From Trematomus loennbergii (taxonomy: Eukaryota > Chordata > Actinopteri > Perciformes > Nototheniidae): a stretch of DNA of 64,000 nucleotides. Under the pieces are notes generated by a model that saw only the letters and a program-made list of their open reading frames with translations, ran no database searches and was not told the DNA's origin. The stretch is taken from positions 9,318,385-9,382,384 of the forward strand of contig JAAOOA010000086.1 of assembly GCA_012861695.1 (NCBI GenBank), in the 5' to 3' direction. How positions within the stretch are numbered: position 1 is the stretch's first letter; each line of letters starts with the position of its first letter. Shown in pieces: positions 19,944-31,900 of this stretch. The translations under genes and the position numbers were made by a program.

Positions 19944-22900
19944 AATAAACTATGTTTAAAATGAGTTACCTTTTAGAGAAGTGATTATATTTGTATGCCA
20001 ATATTTTCCTATGGTAAAGTTTTCGTTTTGCACTTTTATTTTGATAGTAATAAGATCGGGACTCTTATTTTGAAGGAACTTTTACCGGTTAAATCGGTTT
20101 ACTGATGAAGATTTAGCCCCAGAAAGCACATGGCTACTTAACATGCAGAATGAAGCACATGGCTACTTAGCATGCAAAATGACGTCATTCTGCATGTTAA
20201 GTAGCCATGTGCTTTCGTGTTATCGGCTGAATCTTTATTTATTGATTAGATCACGTTACTCTGATGATAGTGTTCAAGACAGCCTATATGTCTGAACTCG
20301 ATGTTTAGAGTAATGTGTTACGGAGCCTTCTCTTCAATATTGTTTCCACATAGAGCATTTTGCGCTGCTCTTTTCCAATGTGGAAGCAGAATGTGTGAAA
20401 GCATACAGCACGATGCGGGGTGTGTCTCTAGACATCTTTAGACTGGAATAGCGGGGCCCAGTACGTGAACTCACCTCGCAGCCGGTGCACACACCAGGAT
20501 AGAGGACATCAGACTCCATAGAAAACTTGCTCGAGTCCGAGTCCGAGTCCAAGTCGGAGCGTCAATGTACAAGTCGAGCCCGAGTCATCGTGGGGGAAAA
20601 ATTCACGAGTCCGAGCCCGAGTCATCGTGGGGGGGAAAATTCACGAGTCCGAGTCCGAGTCATCGGGGGGAAACATTCACGAGTCCGAGTCCAAGTCAGC
20701 GTACGCGATAATTCACGAGTCCGAGTCCAAGTCATCGTGTGCGAGAATTCACGAGTCCGAGTTGCGTCAATCAGTGCGCGAATCCGAGTCGAGTCACGAG
20801 TCCCGAAAATCGGCACTCGAGTACTCCATCTCTGAGGCAAACTGCAAGGGGTCCAGAGAGTCAGGGAGGGAGGAGGTGATGAAGGTTTTGACTAACCGCT
20901 CAAAGCACTTCATTATGATGGAGGTGAGTGCTACTGGGCGGTAGTCATTGAGGCTGGTGATTTGTATCTTTTTGGGGACAGGAACGATGGTGGAGTGTTT
21001 CAAACATGTGGGGACTACAGACTGCAGCAGGGACCTGTTGAAGATGTCTGTGAACACCTCTGCCAGCTGAACTGCACACACCCTGAGAACACGGCCAGGG
21101 ATGCCATCAGGTCCAGGAGCCTTGTGTGGGTTAACCCTTTTAAAGGATTTACACACATCTGCCCTGTTTAAAACAAAAGGGCAGGGCTCCTGATCCTTCT
21201 CTGCACCCCAGCCTGGCTGCTCGCTTCAGCTCATCTGGGAGAGATGCGCACGCAGACACTCCCGCAGCACCCCCCGCTGCTCCTTTGTAGTCGGTCATTG
21301 TTCTTAGTCCAGCCCACATGTCCCGGGTGTTACAGCCTTTGAAGTCAGATGCCACCTTGTCTTTGTACTGTCTCTTTGCACTGCTGATAGCTCTCCGGAG
21401 TTCATACCTAGAATTCCTGAACTCCTCCAAATCTCCAGCTCTATGCGCGCTTTCAGCTTGGTACGCACCTCGCTGTTTATCCAGGGCTTTTGATTTGGGA
21501 ATGTTCGTACAGAAACCTTCGGTACCACGTCATCGATGCATTTCCCAATGTAGCAGATGACCGTATCCTGGTGTGTGTTGATGTTATTGTCCTCAAACAC
21601 CCTCCAATCCGTAGATGCAAAGCAATCCTGCAGTGCTGAATCTGACTCGTCACTCCATCGCTGTACTGTCCTTGTTAACAGGTCTGTCCCGTTTAAGTTT
21701 CTGCCTGTAAGCAGGCAGCAGTGAGATGTGGTCTGATTTGCCAAAGGGAGGGAGGGAGAGCCTTATATCCATGTCGAAAAGGGGAATAAACATAGTCCAG
21801 TATGTTTCCCCCGCGCGTCGGGCAGCTGATGTGTTGGTAGTACTTCGGCAGGACCTTCTTCATGTTAGCGATGTTAAAATCCCCGGCCACAACGAACGCC
21901 GCCTCTGGCCGTGAAGTCTCTGTCTTGTCGATAATCCCAAACAGCTGATCGAGTTCTGTGTTGTTGTCGGCGAGCGGCGGATGTGAATTCTCTCGGCAGG
22001 TGAAAAGCCCGGCATGTGATCATGAGGTGCTCTAAATGAGCGGAACAGTCCGTATAAATAATCCTCACATCTGTGCACCAGTTGTTATTAGTCATTACAC
22101 ACACACCGCCACCTTTACTTTTCCCCGAGTTAACTGTCCTGTCCTGGCGAAAAATAGTGAATCCGTCAGGAACAATGGCGGATAGCGGGGTTGAGCCAAG
22201 TCGCAGTGAGAATTAACACATTACAGTTCTTAATGTCCCGTTGAAAAGCAATCCGACTTCTGAGTTCATCTAGCTTATTTTCAATCGATTGAACATTAGC
22301 CAGAAGCAGTGGCGTTTTTATACGTACAAAAGTGGTGGGGCACAAAAAACGTAGACGTTTATATATAAGCTTCTGCAGTGATGCAGTGACGTGCAGTGAG
22401 GTTCATGGCTGGTGAGGCACTGGCACTGGTTGCGGTCGAATACTAAAAAAAACAGCTCCTAAGTTCTAACCCTATCGTCTATTCCTTGACCTCGGAGTGA
22501 AACGTCATGGGGTTAAGGGATAGTGGATAGGAGAATTCAAAAGGATTTAGGAGAAGAGACTGCGGTACTTTAGAGAATCCGACTGCACTTTCACTATCCG
22601 ACGTGTTTATGATGCGCCAGCGGAGGTCATAAATGTGCGTCTGCTGCTGTGGGGAAACTATGGAAACTACAGTTTTCTATACAGCGGACTACAACATGGA
22701 TGTTTAATAAGAACGAGGGACTACTGTAAACTCATCTAGACTCTGCACCGTGCTCTGATGCTGTTGTTTTATGCTTTATGAACGGGGACAACAGAGAAAC
22801 ATATTCTTCATGACCAAAGTTGGAATTGAAATAAAAAAGGAAAGTGAAACTTATGCTCGTCACCCTCTCCCTCCGGTCCACATTAATACAAATGATCCCA

Positions 22901-25900
22901 ATACGTATGATTGTATGAAAAGATCTTAAAATAAATACAAATGTATTTATTATAAATGTTAGTCCTTAACATCTATCACTGTGTATATCACCATTCAAAC
23001 ATCTTTTTAAAAGTTGAACAAACCCCACACAGCTCAGTAAAGACTGTGAAATGTTGACTTTATTTGATCATTTCAGTAAAAACTAACGTTCATATTTCTC
23101 TTTTTGATTATAATACTGATGAACGTTCAAAACAAAGCACTTTGGCAACTTACCACATACGTTTTGAACCGTAACTTTCATGATATCATTTCTCGTTCAA
23201 AATCGATTGTTTCCGTGAACGGCCGACTGTTGTGTGACGGCAAATGCCGCGGCCGCAAGGCATTGTGGGGCAGCATTTTCTCCTCTCCTTTCGGCGAGGG
23301 AGGTCCAGTGGTTCCTAAGCTAAAGGAGGTTATAAAGGAAGTTTGAAACCTCCTTTCCTTTTAATTTAGAGAATTCGAACGGCACTTATCATGGCTGCCA
23401 CTGAGGGACTTCCGGGTCATTTCACTCCGTTAGGAAGGTTCCTAAGTTAAATGGACTATTCGACCGCAACCACTGACTCTTCAGGTTTACAAATATTATA
23501 TTTTGACCTAAATCAAAATATTCTATTTTCAAAAGCTTTTTTAGTCTGATGCTTCGATTAATTTTAAACAGACAGTTCAACAAAAGGATACCCAAAAAAT
23601 GTAATTTATCATTTAAATATTGGATTGCTCTCTCTTAGTAAGAGATACAATGTCCATTTGCCTATCCTTCTGGACAAAAATCTCTATTACTTTTTTGTAA
23701 AAGTCCTCCTTATCTTCTTGTAGTTTCAAAAGTCGAATCATAAATCTAATCGATAGATTTATGATTTGAAAATTATAAAAGTAGGGTAGACATGTGGATA
23801 TTATCCACAGGTACGTTTCCCACAGATCTTATTTCGAGCTATTTTCCAAAATCCTACAGAGAAATCTCATTGCTTTTTTGTCGAGGGAACCCATGCGCAG
23901 CTTACTTCCGGGTTTTAGGTATGCGTCACTGCACCTCTCTCGTCTCCTCTTCACACACTACACTTTTCGCGGCACACATATTTACAGCCAATCGGCTCTG
24001 AATTATGTGAGATGACATTTGGTGGGTATGTCAGCACAGTGCCCCATCTGCCCATAATGACCAGTCGCCACTGGCCAGAAGAATACTCGGAAGAGGGGGT
24101 CGGTTTTCTAATTTCCTCAGTCTGACCAGCAGCCCGGCGCGGGACCCCCGCTTTGTCTTCCTCCTGTGTTTCTCAGGTAGGACAGCAACAGGTAGCCATG
24201 GCGGATCTCCATTGTTTGTCGGTGGGTTATTGTCCACAAAGTTTCTGATGTGAAGAAGTTCCTCTGCTATATTGTATAGCAGAGTTGGTGCGGTCGGCTT
24301 GCATGTTGCAAACCATGTTAAAAGCAAACGGCAAAAAGTAAATAAACAAAAACAAAATACGAAAAAGGGCAAAGTTGGAGAGGAGCCTAAAGACAATGCG
24401 GCCATCTTTCACGGCGCAGTAGTATCCAATATCAAGAGATTGAGTTGTGCCCGGTTGAAGGAGGCTCTGTGTAATTTCTCCAGGCTTCTGTCACCCTGCA
24501 CAGACATCTGTCTTTGTCGCCCTGCACTCACTAATCCAGCCGCCAAGCTCGCTTTCATCTCTCAACTTGTTATTACAGGAGCCTCCGCTCATACATCAGG
24601 CAGCAGGAGGCTTCACAGCATCCCTCCCTCTCTGCCCTCTTGTCTTTTACGCTTCTTCTTTCATTTTTCATGAAACTTTACTTCCTTTTCTTGCAAGCAT
24701 GTTTGTTTCAATCATTTCCCCTGCTTCTCTCCTGTTCCTCTCTTACATATTATTCTGTGTCATCTCTCCATCTATCTTTCAGTACATGCCTCTTGATTTA
24801 TCGCTGTCTCCTCCTCATGACAGCCTTCTTCTTCTTCTTCTTCTTATCTCTTTACCCGTTTGCTTTACTGCCCCACTGATTGCTTGTGATCTGTCTCCCC
24901 CTCCCCTCCCTCCAGGCCCTGCAGGCGTTACAGAGGCAGCCTAATGCTGCTCAGTACTTCCAGCAGCTGATGCTGCAGCAGCAGATCAACAACGCCCAGC
25001 TGCAGAACCTGGCGGCCGTGCAACAGGTAAAGGTGTGTGTATGTTACGACATCTATAATATGTTCCTAAATATATGTCAAATGCCGTGCTTTTTTTAAAG
25101 AAACTCAGAAAGCAGAAGCAGACAAAATAAACATATACAATCAGAATCTAGCTATTCCACCAGCTTAGACCAGAGGCCTGTACTACGAAGCTGGATTTTC
25201 GCTTAGCCGGCTAAATTCAGGGAAATCTCGGGCTTTCCGGTCCTACGACGCTGGTTCTCTTTTTAGCAGGCTAGATTTCCATGGTAACTATGCTGAGCGG
25301 CAAACCTGCTCCGGAGCAGGTTAGGTGGCAGGCTAAGAGATCAACTCAGTGAAAGCACTGCCTGCTGACCAATCAGAGCTCCGTGTGCGGAGTTTAAAGC
25401 GATCAATTCATATTACAGCATAGAGGAAATACAGAAAAACTGCCGTTGCAGGAAAGACGACCGGCCAAAATCAACTGACTGTGTGAACGTGAAAATTAAT
25501 AGAATATCCCCTCCCATCTTCAGAGCAATCTGACTATTATAACATTAGCGTTAAGAAAGCTTACTTAAATATCTGCCACGACATAAGTAACCGGATCAGA
25601 GTAACATTAAGTACAGTCCGCGGCACTGTGAGTGCAGACGTAGATGTGTCCCATTATCATTCATATCATATCACATCATAATGTATCATATATTTCCTTA
25701 TTTGAGTCAGCTTCTTGAGCCGTATCTGGCGTGCAACACTCACAGTGTCACATACTGTATGCAGAAGTATATTTTAAGCAACACATTAAGTTGACGAAAC
25801 ACTCGAGTCAAATTCTCCTAATTAAAGTCAGATCCACTCGTGTCTTGGACGGGGCAGTGATTTCATAAACCTGTTAATGTACGCATTCAAACGCTTTTTC

Positions 25901-28900
25901 TTTTACCAGCTGTATTCACCTTGCAGGTGCAGCTATGTGGCTTTTATCCTGGATAAAGTGTTTAAGTCATGGATGTTTAAAGTTTAACTTCCTCATATTT
26001 GACATATTAAAGTTCACTTTTCATTCAGGAAGTATGACGCTGCGCTGTCAGTACGCTTCTCCGTGTTTGAGATTGGTGGAATGCTCCAAATACCACCCCT
26101 TTCATGTGAACGCGCACCTAACTAGATAGGACACGGCGGCTTGAGCGATCCACTTGATATCCAGCGTCGTAGTACAGTTTAGCGCCAGCGCGTATGTTTT
26201 GGATTACGCCAACGGCTAACTCCAACATATCCAGGTTAAGTTGAACCAGCTTCGTAGTACAGGCCTCTGGACTAACAGTGATTTAATGAAATGGTCTGAC
26301 AACCTCTGCAAACATTCCTTTATTGATTTTGTTTAAATTGAAACCTTAAACTCATCTTTCTCCTTTTTCCTCCTCCTCTTCCTCCTCTCAGGCTACTCTG
26401 GCTGCCAGCCGTCAGTCAAGTCCTTCCAGCAGCGGCTCTTCTCAGACCACCAGCACCACAGCTGTATGTTTTAGTGGTTACACCAAAATAACTGCTCTCT
26501 GTTACTTAAAGCTAAGAAAACCTAATATCACTGTAACATGTTCTCCTAACTTTATGATATGAAATGTATGATGTGATTACCCCAATGACCCTTAACAAAA
26601 TATTAGTGTAGCCCAATTATTTTCTGCAACTCTGCCGAAATACCATTGTTTAAACACAATGCATGTTGTGCATTGATTCATAATAACAGTCCCATTATAT
26701 AAATGAAAACGTCCACTATTTGGTACTGCCCAAAACTTAACTGAATTACAATGTTTCAGTGATGAATACAAACACGTCCATTATCCTACATTTTCCAGGC
26801 AAGTGTAACATCTGGATCTACGACCAGCAGCCGTCCTATGGGTGGCTGCCCGGCAACGTCCACAATCAGCCAATCAGTGCTGCTGAGTGGGGGGGCAGGG
26901 GGACAGGACAAATGTACCTGAGGGTGAGTTCACCAGAACATTAAGCAGACTGCATTATCAATATCTCTTTTAATCATCAGCTCTTTGTCATGCATACATG
27001 ATAAGTTACAAGTTAATAAACATCACAAAGGAGTTTCATAAATCAGGATTTCATGACTCTTTGATGACTCCTGACTTCATGACATTTAACAGCAGTTTGA
27101 GTTTATTCAAATGTGTGACCTCTGTCAGGGTTATTCCACCGTGCAGAACCAGCTTATACTTGACACCGTATACTTGGCTTATTTTCTGTGTGTTCGATTG
27201 TCTTCTTGTCATCCTGCAGGTCAACCGCTCCTGAGGGCCCCCATCTCCTCACAGCTCATCTTTATGCCTGGAAACACGGCCACTGCTGCCGTGGCGAACT
27301 GTCCCCCAGCAGCACAGGCTCAGCAACAGCAACAGGAAGCAACACAACAAATTCCAGCAGCCAATCAAATAATGACCAGGTTTGTGGAATAAATGTGTTG
27401 ATGATTAGAAGAATGAAATTTGTTTATGTATTCCTTGCCATCGATTTCTCTTTTATTTCCTCTCTCTTACTTTTCTCTCTTAGGTGCAGAATCTAGCCAT
27501 GCGAGGGGTGTCGGGTCCCAAAGGTATTAAGACTGAAGCCCGCAGAGAGAGCGACTCAGGTAGAGGAAAGGAAACCTAAAAACTGCCTCCGTTTGTTACA
27601 AATGTATAGGGTTATTATATTTGTTGTAGTCTTCAGTCTATGCAATGTCATACACCCAATCCTTATCTCTACACTCACAGTTTTGATAGGTGTGTTCCAG
27701 CGTGGGGTTCAAATCATCAAGTGCATTAGGGCACTGATGAGAGCGTCTCGAAGCCATTATGCGCCCTTTCTTTGAGTGTGCATATAGTTCATAGCATTTA
27801 TGTGTTTTTTCTGCTTCTCAACAAAATATACACAAACCAAGCATAGATGTCATGGAAATAAATTCACTAGGACGTTATTCAGACCCTAACCCTTTTAATG
27901 TGCCTAAATCAATAAAAGAACACAATATTAACAATTAAACAATTGCATCTATGCTCAAACACTTTTAATTAATTATAAAATAGAAAATAAATGTTCTTAA
28001 GATACAGCAAAAACTATATTACTTCCATTACAATGTAGACTGTATTCAACAGAAACTGTAAAAATTATTTCAGTATACGAAACATGACACTAGGTCTTTG
28101 CTACAAATAAGTTCAAATGTTTTCATCTGCAAGACGAAAACATTGACGATGTGAAGATCATCCCAGACCCTGGTTGTCTTGGCGTTGGCCATAGATGTTG
28201 ATGTGTCATGACTTCTTCTTTCACTTACTCCCTGGTCCATCCTTCCCACCAATCAAACTCCCCTCTAAGCCGAACCAGCCACATCACCAGCTGCCCCACA
28301 TCAAAATCCCAACGTACCCTCAGCCCACCAACCTCAAAGCCACCCTTCCTCCTCTGGCCTCCAGCTCCACCTCCTCCATCCTCTCTCTCCAGCTCCTGCT
28401 TCACGGGACACGGACCCTCACTACAGGCACCACAGCTCCCACAGCATCACACACTCTGGTCCTGACGTCTCAGTGCCCCATCCCAGGCCCATGGTATCCA
28501 GTTGGCACGGCAACCATCAAACCAGGGGTCAACGCTCAGACTTTGGTGGTGCAGCCGCTGCAGAAGACCTCGCTTGGCGCGGAGAAATCCGGACATGGAA
28601 ATGGACCCATCCCAATACAACCTAAAACTCTGCAGGGGCTCCGCCTGCCCCTCCAGCTGCCCTCCAGGAACCCCCCTCCCATCCTGCCCGCCCCTCCGCC
28701 CGTCAACAGCTCCGCTCAGCCCCCCCAGCCGCCGCACATCCCGGTGCAGATCGTGGGTGCGAGGCAGAGCACTCTGGGAAACACCCAGGCTCTGACTCTG
28801 GCGCGGGGCAGCTGCTGTCCCGACGGAGCCTCTGTCCTCAGCAGCTCGTCCAGCCTGCTCACCATGGTGGCGTCCATCGCTTCCAGGGAGGGTGGGGTCG

Positions 28901-31900
28901 TGGGTAGAGGGGTGGGGCTAAAGACGCTGCAGTCACCTCAGGAGGCCCCCCCGTTGGCTCAGGTGTCTCAGGTGCATCCGCAGAATATTCAAAACTCTGG
29001 ACAAAGTCAGAATGGAGTGTTGGCTTCAAGCCCCGCCTCCTCCCAGGTCCCCATTGTTTCCCCTCCCGCTCCTCCCTCTCCCTCCCCCTGGTGATGGAGA
29101 GCGGAGACGGACAACATCTGCTGCCGTCACCAACGGGGACGCATCGGGAAGTCAGAAACAACAGGTCGGCAGATTTTTGTTAATTAGTCAAATTAACTTG
29201 CATCGACAAGGATTAATTTCATTTAAAATGAGTTTAAATCAGTGACCTACTCTCCTTTTAGCTGTTGTATTTTCATGTGTTCATGTGTGATGTTTTTAGG
29301 GAAAACAGTTGACTGGCTCATTAAAAAGGAAATTAGATTCCAATTCAGTCAATTGTGAAGACGGCCCCTCCCCTCCACGGCTCCAGCCAGTCAGAGATCA
29401 CCCCTCAGCAGTCCCGACCAATCCCATCGAAGCAGGTACAAACTCAGATATGTGTTTCCAAGGGGAAAAGTCAGAAGTTGCCAAATTCCAGCAAAACTTG
29501 TAGTGTATAAAACAGCTTTAGGATAATATGGTTGTATAACTAACATTTAGTTCTAAGTGTTATTCTATATACTACTCCAGTTGCTGAAGTTTTCACTTAT
29601 TAAATGTGAAAGTATCAAAATATTTACTTTCTTACCCTCTCTGTCCTTCCCCTCGCCTCCCAACCAGGCTCTGGCGCTCCTCCAGCCTCCTCCTCTCCCT
29701 CCCCACTGCTAACTGTGTCCCGTGGGGTCCTCCAGGGGGAGAGAGCTCCTCCCCCCCAAGCTGTGGTTAAACCCAACGTCCTTACACACCTCATAGAGGG
29801 CTTTGTCATCCAGGAAGGGGCAGAGCCATTCCCTGTGAGTACATGGGATTTGTAGTTTCTAATACCCCTTTACACCGCAAAACTCGGGTATGACATTGCT
29901 CGCTGGACACCGACCATTTTTTGATGTTTTTTGTGTTTGATTGACAGGTATGTGGTTCAGTGAAGGGCTCCCTGGGGAGGACAGTCCAGACACCAACCAA
30001 TCAGAGACTGTTACAACAGCAACAGGTAACTGCTTTGAAAGTATTGCTTCCTTACAGACAAGTTCGAGGGTACAAAAACATTGCTTTATAATGTCAGGCC
30101 AAAATGAAACTTTTACAATCCTGTGTGGCATCACATGACTAAAATATAACAGCTCTTTTTTTTTAGGATAAGGTACTTTTAGGTCTTAAGTTGTACTTGC
30201 TATTTTCAATTATTATAATGAACATAACATGAAAAGGTAGGGCAGGATTTTACAAAGTGCAACAGAATGACCCTTTTTTGTCCAAGCAGGGCCAGAGGAA
30301 CACACAGAGCTTTACTTACAACCCTCCAACTGCGAGTTTTCCCATCACATTTTCTGATGTGACAATATATTCATTGACAAGTCAAATATAGATGTGATAT
30401 ATTTACTATCTGCTTTGTTGTTTTCTCCAAACTCTGCCCTCAGTGCTGAAGTGTGAGTACTGTAAAAACTTTGCTCCTGCCAGCCAGTTCAGAGGCACCA
30501 AAAGATTCTGCTCCATGTCTTGTGCCAAGAGGTACTTCAACATGCATGAAATATAATATATGCAGTGGAAGCCATATGAGAAAAAACACACTGTGCTGCT
30601 GAGAACCACTGTAGCCTTTTGTCACATTTTGAATAGTTAAAATACAAAACCAAATACAAATTGATGATTAAGAAAACAGTGTGTGATTCTCAGGTGGCTT
30701 CAGCTGTTTAATACACAGCATGTACGTTTTCTTTTCTTGTGTTTGTTCTTTGTTTAAATTCCTTGATGTATGTCCCAATTCATCTTTATTCTACACAATT
30801 GGCATATAAACATGTTTGTTTTCATGTCAAACTTCAGCCCAAACCTGATTGTTTTTTCTTTTTCAATTTTCTCCATATTAAAATGTATTATTATGTTGTA
30901 CATGTTCGACAATACAAACAATGCACTTGCTGCATTGTTTAAACTGTATGCTGTCAGCATATGATTGTACATTCTTTGCTTCTGCTTTGCATTTGTCTCT
31001 TTGCCCACTACATGTGTGTAGATTATATACGCGTATGGTGCAAAGAGTCAAAAAACTGTATGTGTTGCTCGTCTTGGCTTCAGTACCGTATATGTCACTC
31101 TTGTCTACGATACAGTATGTATTGGTTCCCCAGGTACAACGTCAGCTTCAGGCAGCACTTCTGCGTGCGGCAGAGTCAAGGTCACGCTCCAGATCATGAT
31201 CAAGGTCAAGGTCAACTCTCCAACTCCGACGAGGAGGGGGGGATTGCAAGGCGGAGGGTCCCCGCAGGAAAGTTCAGAAATAGCCAGTGCCAAGATAGCA
31301 GGAAGACCTATACCTGTTAAGGTGAGAAAGAACGGCACTTATTTAATCCATGCAACATCTATAAACTTTAAACCACATAGAGGGCCTTACAAATGCCTTA
31401 AAACCACAACACAACCAGAACACATAAATATGATTTATAAAACAGCCTCAGCTTGTGACTTAGACGGGGAGCTTAGAATATTTTAAGATGGAAAGCAATA
31501 CATTTCCTAAAACCCTTAAATGATTCGGCATTTGAACACATCTGGTTCCCAGATAATGAAGTCAATGTTTTTTTGTTTTGGTTCTACAATAGAAAATACA
31601 TCAGTAAATATTCCACTTGTGAGTGTCCGAGGCTTTTGTGTGTCATAAAAACAGCAATTGCTATCAAGTGACTAAATGAGATTTCTAAACGTCATCACAC
31701 CGAACACTAGCCGCCTTTAGCTTAGCGGTAGTGATGCTCAGGCATGTAACGTGATTAAGTTTAAGTTTAGCCTAGAGTTAGTCTTTTTGTAATCATAAAA
31801 GTGGTGTTAATATGCAGAGATTATCCTGCTGCACAAAATGTGTACTTATCACAAATGTGTGCTAGCTGCAGGTCTTATTTATGCAGTGTTACAAAATCCA

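Larger units (their letters stand above)
19437..20834. mobile_element. 1,398-bp non-autonomous hAT-like element inserted in the LINE reverse transcriptase
   Basis: The 8-bp duplication AGGCAAAC lies at 19,429-19,436 and 20,835-20,842. Ends are related inverted repeats (CAGTGTTGTAGTCAAGTC and, on the other strand, CAGAGATGGAGTACTCGAGT). Both flanks inside the element are arrays of degenerate CGAGTCC units (about 19,457-19,745 and 20,528-20,800), with an AT-rich centre and a 32-bp fold-back at 20,122-20,216. Removing one duplication rejoins the LINE reading DPLQFA to YRANRS. No transposase reading frame is present. Confidence 0.88.
17800..24420 (-). mobile_element. LINE (APE-RT non-LTR retrotransposon), interrupted by three DNA transposons
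   Basis: On the minus strand the element reads from about 24,420 (5') to 17,800 (3'). Endonuclease parts are visible at 22,104-21,690 ([12 protein letters not shown] followed by [14 protein letters not shown]). The reverse transcriptase begins near 21,150 ([17 protein letters not shown]), resumes at 19,345 ([23 protein letters not shown]) and has its catalytic FADD at 19,068. The 3' UTR runs through 17,800-18,360. Frames are broken in several places, so it is dead. It belongs to the jockey/L2/Rex1 side of fish LINEs; the exact clade is not certain. Interruptions lie at 17,971-18,298, 19,437-20,834 and 22,307-24,073. Confidence 0.85.

Noticed and set aside
19457..20800. CGAGTC arrays considered as a CRISPR array or coding repeat
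   Set aside because: There are no uniform spacers, the units are degenerate, and the arrays are the arms of a hAT-like transposon in a vertebrate genome.
28195..28269. ATG at 28,195 as the start of a separate 299-codon gene
   Set aside because: The downstream part is PHC1 sequence (QTLVVQPLQ); the ATG is intronic read-through before the phc1 exon.
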